Source of the DNA: Pseudoalteromonas rubra
Lineage (GTDB): Bacteria; Pseudomonadota; Gammaproteobacteria; Enterobacterales; Alteromonadaceae
DNA: 64,000 bases
Direction: 5' to 3'
Assembly (NCBI RefSeq): GCF_005887115.1
Contig: NZ_PNCJ01000023.1
Coordinates: forward strand, 108,113-172,112
A program made the translations under genes and the position numbers. The stretch's first letter is position 1. Every line of letters begins with the position of its first letter. The notes beneath the pieces were generated by a model. The model had not been told where the DNA came from. It worked only from the letters and a program-made list of their open reading frames with translations, and ran no database searches. Shown one piece after another: positions 8,568-17,763 of the stretch.

Positions 8568-8583
8568 AATAGGTATATGAGCG

Positions 8584-11500
8584 TTAATCCCTGCCGCGAT
8601 TAAGCCAGCACTCTGTTAGCCAGCCTGGTTTTTGGCCCCGGTTCAGCGCTGCTAGCACCGTGATGGCGCGCTCCGGCGTGATCCGCTGTGTGGCAATATC
8701 CTGATAAACCTGTTGAGCGGTTTTCTTTCTTTTTACCGCTGCACCGGCGTCAAGAAACGACTCAACCACTTGCAGTACAAAGCGTGTAACAGCAGAGAGA
8801 CTTTCTGGCCCCACAGCTTGTTCGTCGCTGGCGCTTTGTTGAGTGAGCCGCTCGGCCAGGTGGCTGAGCTCGGCCTGAGCGAATTCGCTTTGTGCTTGAG
8901 GGAGCTTGCTGAGGGTTTGCAGCATCTGTGAAAAATAGTCGCGCTCAATACGGTTGACCTTATCAAGTTGCGTCAGTTTATTGAGATCGCGACGAAACTG
9001 AGCATGACTGATCTGTGGCTCCAGCAGCCGTTCACAGCTGGCATGCAAAGTATGCCAGTGTTGCCAAGCATAAACATAGTTTAGTCCCGGACCCTTGATG
9101 TTTTGCATGCCGACAATTAACTGATGCTGCCCGGCCAGCCCCAGACGGGCTATCCGATTGGTGAGCTCATCCGCGGTGATATGGGGATTGTCTAACAGGA
9201 GTAATTTGCTGTGCAATATACTGCTCAGCACTCGGCTGAGTTGTTTGCGGTTTGCTGCCAAGTCTTCTAATGCACTCAGGGAGTGCGCCAATTGCCAATT
9301 CTGGACCCGCAACCGGACAATACCTTGCTGGGCTTTATCGTCAATATGCTCAGTCAGTGTTGCCGCCAACAGGCTGTCATCAAACAAGTGCGTTGTATCC
9401 AACAGGGGAGTTTCAAACAGGCTGTTTATCTGCTGAATAAAGTGCTCCGAGCTTTCTCCGCATTTCCATTGTGTCAGCAGACGCATCAGATCTTGCTTGT
9501 CATTGTTATCAATCAGTCGGTTAACCCGGGTATCCAGTGCTTGATCCAGATAAGCCTCGAAGCCATCAACATTGCTCCCGATCACCACAATATGATCGAA
9601 ACTGAGATCTTCCACTAGGATCTGTGCAAATACTTTTGACCGTGCAACCCGGTCATTACGGTTGTTAAGCAGCGCGATGGTTTGTGTCTCTGGTTTGTCG
9701 TTCAGGTCGAATAAGCCAAGACGACGCCAGTTTTCCAGGGTCGCCAGGCGCTCATTGGCTGACATACTATTGACGAAAGACTGAGTCAGATGATCAACCG
9801 GTGCCGCTGTAAAATGCTGCAGTACGCCAACATCCGGCACAATACGCTCGGCGGTCTCTTTATATACATAATCTTTATCAATGCCGATGTACTGGGCCAT
9901 TTTACATACCAGGGCAATGTTGTCCGGGTGCTCTTCATACGGGTATAAGGCGCGGATATCCGGCGTGATTTGAAAACCATCACCCCAGTGCAATTGGATC
10001 AGGGTAGATTGCTTGTGGTCCGCTGCCCGATTCAGAATCGGGGCCATGGTTTGTTCGGCGGTAAAGATCTGGGTGTGGCTGCCAATAAAGGCGGCCATTT
10101 CCCGTGCTACATCAACACCGCTTGGGCCGAGGATATCTTCATGATCCGGGTATGTATTGGTGATGGTGGTGAAGTTATCGCGCATCCAGCGACGCAGGAT
10201 CCGCACATATCGGGGTGTCAGGCCCATACACTCCCATAAAAAAACATCCGCGCGCACCGAGCGGGCAAAATCCAGTACATCGCTTTGTTCCCAGATACTG
10301 GCTTTGTCGAAGGGTCTGAACAGGGGTAATTCATACTGCTCCCCCGAGCTGCGTGCGAAAATCATCATGGCCTCACACCCGGTTGTTTTAGTGACCACAC
10401 GCAGTGCCAGGCTACTGAACAAGGCCGCTTTGAGCCGTTCGGTACCTGATTTTCCCCGGGTGCCCCAGCCGCCTATGGTCACAGGGATTTTCGCACGGTT
10501 GCTGCGAATTTTGCGATTTAGCCGAATATGACGAAACCAGAAATATGCAATAAAGGTCGACACAAAAAACACCAGCTGACCTATGCTGTTTTGATAAATA
10601 GAGTAAAGGTATTCTTTAAAACTGTAGCCCAGATTAACCAATACCCCAGGCACGCCTGCCCGGGCAAACAATTTTGCAATACCCGGCTCAACCGGGAAAG
10701 TGCAGTCAAGTTCGCTGCCATACGGTTTAAACTCCAGGTCAAAGCCCAGTTTGCGTAGCTGTGCAATATAATTTTGCTGCTCCAGCGCATTGCCCTTGCG
10801 CAGGCCATCGATTTCAGCGTAGTTGACTGACAAGTGCCAGTAAGCCCGGACCCGCTGCCACAGGCGCTTTGGCGGTGTCACCACCAAAATACCATCGGGA
10901 GTGTAGTTTTTACCACTGGTCTTGAGCTGATCCTGACTGAGTACCGACAATAAATAGTCAGGCAGGGGCAAATGTGGCCGCGCGCTGGCTTCTTTGAGGT
11001 GGTAAAGCGCTTCACCAGGGACATTTGTTGCACTGATCTCGGCCGTGGTACAACTGGGTACATGAAGTTGTGCAGAAGGGATTTTGGCTTTGCTATGGCT
11101 GAAGCTCTGACGCTTGTCTGTACTGGGTGTAAAAAACTCATGCCAGACTCGCCAGAAGCGCCGGCGGCGTTTGTAGTCTATCTGGATCCGCCAGCCTTGC
11201 TTTTCACGATAGGCGTTAAAGCTTTGCTCGTGCTGAGCCAGCATGCTGAGCGCTCGTCCCAGTGTATCCTGATCGATATCGCCGGGCAGGTACACAGTTT
11301 CTTGCTCAGCCAGTGCCTGGGCAAGTTGTGCGTGCAGGCTTTGATGCGTGAAGCTGATTAGCTGCTCTCTGGTACGTGCAATATAGCGTCTGACTGCCAG
11401 GTTGGGGTCACGCTCCAGCGCCTGATTTAATACACCCAGATAACGTTGCATTAAAACTGTGTCTTGATTGCTTGAGGTATCGTCCAGTGTTGCTTCAACG

Positions 11501-12693
11501 GCCTCATTTAGCATGAGTCTGGGGCTTTGCTCCAACAACATTCGCTTAACTTCCAGACATTCTTCGCCAAGAAGATGGGAACGCCATAATTCAAACGCAT
11601 ACCCGTCAGCAGCAAAACGAGCAGCGGTAAGCTGCTTAACCAGGGTGAAACGTACGGAGTCGACTACTTCATTTTCGAAGCGTTGTTCCAGTAATTCTCT
11701 AGCCAACTTGTCAGGCAGGTTGCGCAATTGCTCAATACACACCTGGCGTACACGCGCAAACGGGTGTTGTGTCAGTTCACGCAGTAGTGGAATATCCCGT
11801 TCTGCCAGTGGATACTTATTGGCCAGAATTCGAGGCATGGCAGCCACAATGAACAGCTGATCATTATGCTTATGGATAGATGTATTATCACCAAGCGTTG
11901 TCTCTACATAGGCCCACATATAACTACGCACAAAGGTCGGGCGCTGGTGGATCAGAATTTCAAGAATATCTATAATGGCCTGGTAAGGGGTATTTTCTGC
12001 ATCCAGTAGCTCTATGAGTTCGGCAACCAGTTCGCTGTCCAAGTCCGGATCGGCTTTAAATTCATTGATCACGGAAACCTGATTGACCAGAGCGCGGATC
12101 ATGCCATGACGGACGTGGGCGTTGTTACTGGTGGCCATTAAGCGCAAGAAAAAGGGCTGTAAATCCAACTTTTTCCAGGCCTGTTCCAGTTCATTATCTG
12201 ACATACGCAGATAGCGGTTGGTCAGGGCACCGAGTTTGGCAATAAAAAAGCGCAGATCTTGCTCCAGATCGGCAACCAGTGTTTGATATCGTCCTATGAC
12301 GGCACCTTCATCGAACCAACGAGCGAATGCTTGCTTGTCTTGCTGCAGCATAGTGCCCGAAGCCCCCAACGTTTCCGCATACTTGAGAATATGTAGTTGT
12401 TTCTCCGTAGCCAGCTCGGCTTTGCTGAGTCGTTCTACAAACGACTGATAATCTGCATCATGCCCTTCCAGCTGCTCGTGAAGCCGCTCAATTTTATGGC
12501 GCAAAAACGCAATGCTCTGCAGCAGCTGCCAATAGTCTAACTGTTCGTCTTTCGGCTGATTTTGTAATAGTTCCCATCCGGCCAGCTCATCGATCAACTG
12601 CTGGTACTTGTGACGGTGCAGATTCAACCAGAACTGCTCAGTATCGGCAAATAATATTGCCTGAAGCTGGTTTTTTAATTGGTTATCTGCCAT
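8584..12693 (-). CDS. capB: CapB/PgsB-like poly-gamma-glutamate ligase with large helical extensions
   Basis: Predicted amide ligase that activates a side-chain carboxylate with ATP and links amino acids through the gamma position. The protein has 1369 residues, against roughly 400-460 for Bacillus CapB/PgsB. About residues 1-560 are helical and HEAT-repeat-like (for example LVAELIELLDAENTPYQAI, then VRQVCIEQLRNLPDKLAREL). A hydrophobic span near 700-720 (LVFFVSTFIAYFWF) precedes a Mur-ligase core with P-loop GGWGTRGKSGT at 741-751, followed by TTGCEAMM, LWECMGLTPRYV and NTYPDHEDILGPSG. These are CapB hallmarks. The last 240 or so residues are again helical. It is the final gene of the cluster and overlaps the 1444-residue gene by 11 bp. 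The ligase call is firm; glutamate as substrate is inferred. Confidence 0.85.
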   Translation of the reverse strand: MADNQLKNQLQAILFADTEQFWLNLHRHKYQQLIDELAGWELLQNQPKDEQLDYWQLLQSIAFLRHKIERLHEQLEGHDADYQSFVERLSKAELATEKQLHILKYAETLGASGTMLQQDKQAFARWFDEGAVIGRYQTLVADLEQDLRFFIAKLGALTNRYLRMSDNELEQAWKKLDLQPFFLRLMATSNNAHVRHGMIRALVNQVSVINEFKADPDLDSELVAELIELLDAENTPYQAIIDILEILIHQRPTFVRSYMWAYVETTLGDNTSIHKHNDQLFIVAAMPRILANKYPLAERDIPLLRELTQHPFARVRQVCIEQLRNLPDKLARELLEQRFENEVVDSVRFTLVKQLTAARFAADGYAFELWRSHLLGEECLEVKRMLLEQSPRLMLNEAVEATLDDTSSNQDTVLMQRYLGVLNQALERDPNLAVRRYIARTREQLISFTHQSLHAQLAQALAEQETVYLPGDIDQDTLGRALSMLAQHEQSFNAYREKQGWRIQIDYKRRRRFWRVWHEFFTPSTDKRQSFSHSKAKIPSAQLHVPSCTTAEISATNVPGEALYHLKEASARPHLPLPDYLLSVLSQDQLKTSGKNYTPDGILVVTPPKRLWQRVRAYWHLSVNYAEIDGLRKGNALEQQNYIAQLRKLGFDLEFKPYGSELDCTFPVEPGIAKLFARAGVPGVLVNLGYSFKEYLYSIYQNSIGQLVFFVSTFIAYFWFRHIRLNRKIRSNRAKIPVTIGGWGTRGKSGTERLKAALFSSLALRVVTKTTGCEAMMIFARSSGEQYELPLFRPFDKASIWEQSDVLDFARSVRADVFLWECMGLTPRYVRILRRWMRDNFTTITNTYPDHEDILGPSGVDVAREMAAFIGSHTQIFTAEQTMAPILNRAADHKQSTLIQLHWGDGFQITPDIRALYPYEEHPDNIALVCKMAQYIGIDKDYVYKETAERIVPDVGVLQHFTAAPVDHLTQSFVNSMSANERLATLENWRRLGLFDLNDKPETQTIALLNNRNDRVARSKVFAQILVEDLSFDHIVVIGSNVDGFEAYLDQALDTRVNRLIDNNDKQDLMRLLTQWKCGESSEHFIQQINSLFETPLLDTTHLFDDSLLAATLTEHIDDKAQQGIVRLRVQNWQLAHSLSALEDLAANRKQLSRVLSSILHSKLLLLDNPHITADELTNRIARLGLAGQHQLIVGMQNIKGPGLNYVYAWQHWHTLHASCERLLEPQISHAQFRRDLNKLTQLDKVNRIERDYFSQMLQTLSKLPQAQSEFAQAELSHLAERLTQQSASDEQAVGPESLSAVTRFVLQVVESFLDAGAAVKRKKTAQQVYQDIATQRITPERAITVLAALNRGQKPGWLTECWLNRGRD

Positions 12694-15600
12694 ACAAATC
12701 CTGCTCTAAAAAATGCGTCAATTGCAGCGATTCAAAGATAATCTCGTCATGTGCAAACGGGTCAAAGCCACTGCGCTGCAAATTGCCCAGGGTGACCTCG
12801 AAACGAATGCTATGGTTATTTCGGAACCAATCCTGTGTCCAGTTCAGGCTGATCCAGCCGCCGGTGTTTTCGCTAAAGTCGAACAGCGTTTGCCAGCCCA
12901 GCGTTGTCAGATACTGCCAGGTCGCATTGGGGCGGTGATCATCGGCAAACACATAGCCACTGCTCAGGCCGACTGAAAAAATATGTCCCTGATAGTATTG
13001 TTGCCAGACACCACTTAATGAAGCCACATCGAGTGAAGTCCAGTCGTCATTGGAGGTGGTGGAAAGTTCGGCACTGAGCTGACTGTCTACACGACTCTGA
13101 TGGCGGATACGGTAACCACCACGCCAGCCATCACTGTGGTTGTATCGATAAAAATTGAACATAGCATTACTGATGGTCTCATCCGCCAGATAGTCGTCTT
13201 TTTCAATACTGGTGTAGTAATAAAACGGTTGCCACCACCATTGATGGCGCCAGTGCTGATCCTCGCGCCAAATTTCTCCAATGGTCACGGCCCACTGGCT
13301 GGTCAGGTGTGTTTCCCGGCTCAGTGGTGACTCTTGCCAGCGGTTATTCCACAACGCTTTGGCGAACCAGTCGTCCTCATCATCAAGCCAGTCATACTGG
13401 CCATTGATACTGAATGACGGTTCACTGGTGTTATTCAGGCGGAAGAAGCTTTCCAGCCGATACCAGTGTTGCTTATGTCGGTTACGCAACCGTATACCCA
13501 AATCCAGTGTGTGTTCCGATCCCAGCGGTTCACTACTTTGATAGATACCATCCCGATTGTATTGCATGACGCCTTCAACATGGGTGAGGTTGCCATCGCT
13601 CTGCATAATGGGGTCACGGTAATGCGTTTTTGTTGGGGTATATACCAGTGTGGGCTGGCGCACTCTGTATGGCTGTACGGGCGGTGCTACGGCCAGTTTA
13701 TGGCGATTGGGATCAAGTTGCCAGCGATAAAGTCTGGCCAGGCTCGATGTTTGTGGTGAAAGTGTCAGCAGTCCGGCCGGATAAAAACCTGACTGCTCGC
13801 GACGGGTATCCTGCTCGACATATTCCAGTTTAAGAATGGCGTCTTTACTCAGTTTAGCGGTGATTGGGTTGTTTTCATTGCCATAGTAAAAGAGTTGCTC
13901 GGCACCCAAGTCGATGGTTTGCCAGCGGCCTTGTTGATAAGCCTCTACCTCAACACTCAGGAGCTGTGCGGCAAACGGGTTGAGCCAACGCAGAACCAGT
14001 CTCCCGCTGGCTAAATCTGCACGAGTTAATCCAAGTTCGCTGCGGTTGCTATCAAGACGCCAGTGCACGTTGTCGTTGGCTCGTTCAACACTCAGTTGCG
14101 GCCGCTGATGTTGTTGCAATAACTCCGCATTGGCGAAATGTAAGACCAGCCTGATCTGCAATGACTGCAATTCCCTCAGATCCAATGCCAGGCTATGGTT
14201 AGGACGTAAAATCAATCCTGGTAACTCGTCATCTCGGCTGGTATGACGACTAAACTGCTCAGCGGCGCTGCGTGAGGACAGCGCAGATAAATCGACCAGT
14301 TGGGTGCCCGCATAGTTTTGATATGCTTCGAATGCTTGCCAGTGACCAAAGCTCTGGATGCGGTTATACAGCATGTCCAGTGCCGGGTTGGGGGGAGATT
14401 GCATCAGCTTTGCTGACAGGGCGGTATATTCATATTCACTCAGTGTCTGGCGTTCAAGACGATATAGCGCATTGAGCAGCAGAGTGCGTTGCAAAGCATC
14501 GGACTGTGTATCGCCAAGCGGTGTTTGATAGAGCAGCGACATAAAGTCGTCCTGCCACAAAGTTCCTTTCAGATCCTGGTCTGAAGTAACAGTATGCGCA
14601 GGCGGTAATGCATCAAACTGTAACAGTATCAGTTGGTCACTACTAAAAGTGAGTTGCTCTGCTGGTTGGAGTGCAAAATAACCGGTACTGGCTATGGATA
14701 AGCGTGGCTGATCTTGCTCGTCAATACGCAGCGTGGTCGTCGCAGGCACGTCGTTAAATATTGGTATTATATCACTTTGTGCTGAACGATGTGCTTGCAA
14801 CCAGACTATCTCGCCTTGTTGTGCCTCTGCGGCCTTTGCTCTGGCACTGACTCTGAGAACCATAGGACGATGGGCGGTAAGAGTGATACTTTGATTGACG
14901 AGAGGGTACGCCGAGGTGTTGCTTGTTTCGCTGAGCAGTGTGCTGACACCATGGTGATGTAGTGAGTAATCAATAGCCGGTGGATGGCTGGCAGGCTCCG
15001 TATAGCCAAGCTGCTGTCGGACAGGATGCAAGACATCATTGTCTTTACGTATGTCATGGCTTAGCCACAGAGCATAAAGGTTTTGTTGTAATTCAACAAA
15101 ACTGGTACGTAGTGCTTCTTCGCAGGCAGGCAACGTTTTGTGCCACGTACTGCACAAGCCCTGAATGCGATGAATTGAACGAGTGTTCTGATAGTGATTC
15201 AATAGTTGCTGAGCGGCATAGTGTTGCAACTGAGGGTAAGGGTGGCTTAACAGAGCGCCTAGATAACGCTCCGCAGTATTATGTTCTCCCAGCGCAGAAA
15301 AAGCGGTCAGACGCAGCTGCCAGGCTCTGATCACGACTTCCTGATGCGGGCTGTCTATCAGTGACTTCAATAAAGGCAATGCCTGCTGTGGATCTTGCTT
15401 TACCATCATTTCTGCTTCGCCGAGGCGATAGTGCCAGTGGCTGGCACTGAGACTGTTTTTAGTGTTTGTGTGTTGCGGTTGAGTCAGCTCAAATCGAGAC
15501 AAGCCTTGCTGATAGGAATGGGCAAGCCTTTGTAACTGTTGTTCCAAACGGTAGGCAATAGCCGGGCTTTTGTCTCTGAGCAGACCCGGGCGCTGATATA

Positions 15601-17017
15601 AAACGGCATTGTTTGGCAAAGATTGTAACTCTCTGACACGTAGAGCAAGATCCACTCTAATGGGGTCGTTGACTGTGACACTGAGTTGCTGTGCGTCCAG
15701 TGGCAGAGGCAGCTCAAGCATGGCAAAATGTCCGGATGGCAAGAGATCTATGGTGTGCCGATAACTGTCTATTTCCACTGTCAGCTGGGTGGCACTTGTT
15801 GTGCGGGTATACAGTCTGAGTGTCGGGGACAGGCGTTGTTGATCAAATAGTTCGAACTGAACAGGGCCCGAGAGGGTATGGTAATGCAGCAACTGACGCT
15901 GTTGGGTTGCATACAGGCGGTCTGTTGCATGGCGGTAAGCCTGCGTCACCGTTTGCTCATTAACGTGAGTAGTAAACGGGTGTTCGGCGCGTTTTGGCTG
16001 TAAAAAACGCACTGTGCCTAACGTATCTTGTAGCTCAGACAATCGCTGACGCCCCAATGTACTGCTTTGCGCCAGGTCCGCTGAGTGTAAAGCCGAGATA
16101 GTGTGGTGCTGGTAGACCTGCTCCAGGTGCCATTGCAAGTTATCTGTCCAGTATGGGTTAAACAGGGATTCTGGCCAGGTTTGTGCAGCGTCGGTATCAA
16201 ACAAACCTCGCTCCATACGCACCAGGTTAAGCAGAGTATCCCCCTGGGCTTCGAGCCGCAGGTAACTACCCGCTGGTACGGCGATATAGTCACTGCTAGC
16301 CAGGCCGATAACCTGGTCATCATTGAGTTTTACGTCATGGGTCAGGCGATGTTTGCGCAACTGAGGAGCAAATTCCTCGGCTGGGGTATCGCTCAAGTCT
16401 ATCTGACTGACTAAAGCATCATTCAGTCGTGCAGAGACTATACCTGGCTGCGTCGGGTCGGGCAGAATACGCCGAGCGTTTAATCTGAGCTTTGTTGCCT
16501 CGGCAAAAAACAATTGAATACTCTGTCTGTCGTTTAAGCGGTAATGTGTGGTGTGGGTCTGCGCTTCATAGAGCTGCATTGCCGGTAGCGCCAGCTTGAC
16601 CGGAATGCGAAACGGATCCCGGTGTCGATGAAACAGGCCTTGCCAGGCTGAGAATTGCTGGACCTCTTCACTCGGATTGTAAAAGCGGATCAGGCGTGTA
16701 GTGCCAGCGGCAGGCAGCTGACACCGGTTTTGCTCACACTGAAGTTCAGCCCGGGTAATACGCTGCATGGCGTGAGGAGACTGTCCCTGCCACATTTGAA
16801 TGACCTGTACTTCGCTCTGCAGACTGAGCCAGCGGCCAGCCGGAAGCAGGATGAAACGTGATTGTTCGGCATCCAGATTGATGTCCGCGGCATTACGATG
16901 CAGCTGCAATGTACCGGGCTCGAACCAGTCTGGTGCACTGTGCAGTGCCGCTGGCTGTGCCTGCGCAGGCAACAAAGCACTTGTCAGGAGCAGGAGCAAA
17001 ACAATCAAATAAGGCAT
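12683..17017 (-). CDS. Large exported protein with TPR-like middle and C-terminal barrel-like region, candidate polymer exporter
   Basis: A 1444-residue protein with a signal peptide (MPYLIVLLLLLTSALLPAQAQ). About residues 20-530 are beta-rich periplasmic sequence. About 535-625 show helical TPR-like repeats (PLLKSLIDSPHQEVVIRAW, AERYLGALLSHPYPQLQHY). More beta sequence follows. From about 1140 to the end there are amphipathic, Trp/Tyr-rich strands (WYRLESFFRLNN, HQWWWQPFYYYTS, HIFSVGLSSGYVF) resembling an outer-membrane barrel. The last residues (LYGR) are not the usual terminal aromatic. It shares the operon with CapB/C/A homologues and overlaps both neighbours by 13 and 11 bp, so an outer-membrane exit role, like the TPR-plus-barrel logic of AlgK/AlgE, is a reasonable inference. 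No family is recognised with confidence, and no ribosome site is visible; coupling probably drives initiation. Confidence 0.6.
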   Translation of the reverse strand: MPYLIVLLLLLTSALLPAQAQPAALHSAPDWFEPGTLQLHRNAADINLDAEQSRFILLPAGRWLSLQSEVQVIQMWQGQSPHAMQRITRAELQCEQNRCQLPAAGTTRLIRFYNPSEEVQQFSAWQGLFHRHRDPFRIPVKLALPAMQLYEAQTHTTHYRLNDRQSIQLFFAEATKLRLNARRILPDPTQPGIVSARLNDALVSQIDLSDTPAEEFAPQLRKHRLTHDVKLNDDQVIGLASSDYIAVPAGSYLRLEAQGDTLLNLVRMERGLFDTDAAQTWPESLFNPYWTDNLQWHLEQVYQHHTISALHSADLAQSSTLGRQRLSELQDTLGTVRFLQPKRAEHPFTTHVNEQTVTQAYRHATDRLYATQQRQLLHYHTLSGPVQFELFDQQRLSPTLRLYTRTTSATQLTVEIDSYRHTIDLLPSGHFAMLELPLPLDAQQLSVTVNDPIRVDLALRVRELQSLPNNAVLYQRPGLLRDKSPAIAYRLEQQLQRLAHSYQQGLSRFELTQPQHTNTKNSLSASHWHYRLGEAEMMVKQDPQQALPLLKSLIDSPHQEVVIRAWQLRLTAFSALGEHNTAERYLGALLSHPYPQLQHYAAQQLLNHYQNTRSIHRIQGLCSTWHKTLPACEEALRTSFVELQQNLYALWLSHDIRKDNDVLHPVRQQLGYTEPASHPPAIDYSLHHHGVSTLLSETSNTSAYPLVNQSITLTAHRPMVLRVSARAKAAEAQQGEIVWLQAHRSAQSDIIPIFNDVPATTTLRIDEQDQPRLSIASTGYFALQPAEQLTFSSDQLILLQFDALPPAHTVTSDQDLKGTLWQDDFMSLLYQTPLGDTQSDALQRTLLLNALYRLERQTLSEYEYTALSAKLMQSPPNPALDMLYNRIQSFGHWQAFEAYQNYAGTQLVDLSALSSRSAAEQFSRHTSRDDELPGLILRPNHSLALDLRELQSLQIRLVLHFANAELLQQHQRPQLSVERANDNVHWRLDSNRSELGLTRADLASGRLVLRWLNPFAAQLLSVEVEAYQQGRWQTIDLGAEQLFYYGNENNPITAKLSKDAILKLEYVEQDTRREQSGFYPAGLLTLSPQTSSLARLYRWQLDPNRHKLAVAPPVQPYRVRQPTLVYTPTKTHYRDPIMQSDGNLTHVEGVMQYNRDGIYQSSEPLGSEHTLDLGIRLRNRHKQHWYRLESFFRLNNTSEPSFSINGQYDWLDDEDDWFAKALWNNRWQESPLSRETHLTSQWAVTIGEIWREDQHWRHQWWWQPFYYYTSIEKDDYLADETISNAMFNFYRYNHSDGWRGGYRIRHQSRVDSQLSAELSTTSNDDWTSLDVASLSGVWQQYYQGHIFSVGLSSGYVFADDHRPNATWQYLTTLGWQTLFDFSENTGGWISLNWTQDWFRNNHSIRFEVTLGNLQRSGFDPFAHDEIIFESLQLTHFLEQDLYGR

Positions 17018-17763
17018 AGGGCAAACTGTTCCAGAGTTTGAGGGTTTGATACCAGCCGCTCTCGCATTGGGCGACTTATTTCAATATGAATAAAAAATCC
17101 CGCGGGTAAGCCGAGACGATGCATTACATTGCGTGTACCACCCAGCTCAGATACCTGATGCGGGTATTGATAGGTATGCTCGCTGATCTTTGACAGACAT
17201 TGAGCTAATTGTGTCAAATCTGGGGTATTTTGTCTGCCCTGACTAATAATGAAATCTGCCAGACGGCCATGTGCTGTGCGGCGCTTGTTCTGATTAAAGC
17301 CATGTATTTGGTATAAATGACTGACAGGATAGCGCCGAGCGAAAGCCTGTGCCGCAGCGGCATGCAAACCACTGGGACGGTGTGAGTAGTCCATACTGTA
17401 CAGATCCGGACTCGGCTCATTACGGTGCTCTGTATTGATGACCATGACCTGGCAGCGAGTATTGAACACGGCCTTACCTATTTTGCCAGTCAGTTGATCA
17501 TGAAACTGGTGAGGCACAGACAGCATACAGGTGCTTCCCTCAGGGCGAAAATACAGATCACCACCGCCAAACTGAGCTGAACTGGCACGTAAAGTGATTA
17601 ACCCCGGTTGGCTTCGCAATTGCCAGGGTGGCAAGGCAACCGGTTGTGCAAACCAATTGTACAACACTTGCCAGCTGGGGCTTTGCAGCTCGGGTGTCTC
17701 TTTTGCGCATCCATTATCAGCTAGTAGCAGTAATGACAGGAAAAAAAGTGCTTTAATATTCAT
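17005..17763 (-). CDS. Exported N-formylglutamate amidohydrolase/gamma-PGA hydrolase-like protein
   Basis: A 252-residue protein that begins with a signal sequence (MNIKALFFLSLLLLADNGCA); Cys19 could be lipidated, but the lipobox is poor. ATG at 17761-17763 is chosen because GGTGG lies six bases upstream and a signal peptide then starts at once. Motifs recall the zinc amidohydrolases that cut glutamate derivatives: VPHQFHD (85-89 region), NTEHRNEP (110-117), YQIHGFNQ with His154, LADFIISQG, and a late HIEISRPMR (226-234). The HG...HIE order matches PF05013/PF05908-type enzymes, but spacing differs and assignment is by eye. In a gamma-polyglutamate operon it could trim or release polymer, the role CapD or PgdS plays elsewhere. 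It overlaps both neighbours by 11 and 13 bp. Confidence 0.55.
   Translation of the reverse strand: MNIKALFFLSLLLLADNGCAKETPELQSPSWQVLYNWFAQPVALPPWQLRSQPGLITLRASSAQFGGGDLYFRPEGSTCMLSVPHQFHDQLTGKIGKAVFNTRCQVMVINTEHRNEPSPDLYSMDYSHRPSGLHAAAAQAFARRYPVSHLYQIHGFNQNKRRTAHGRLADFIISQGRQNTPDLTQLAQCLSKISEHTYQYPHQVSELGGTRNVMHRLGLPAGFFIHIEISRPMRERLVSNPQTLEQFALCLI

Larger units (their letters stand above)
8195..8583. other. Intergenic region with a possible small gene and a hairpin
   Basis: AT-rich. It contains the promoter region of the secreted-protein gene on the minus strand (no clear -35/-10 recognised), the 43-codon frame at 8346-8477, and the TGCCCACA/TGTGGGCA hairpin just after the capsule-like cluster. 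Confidence 0.5.
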
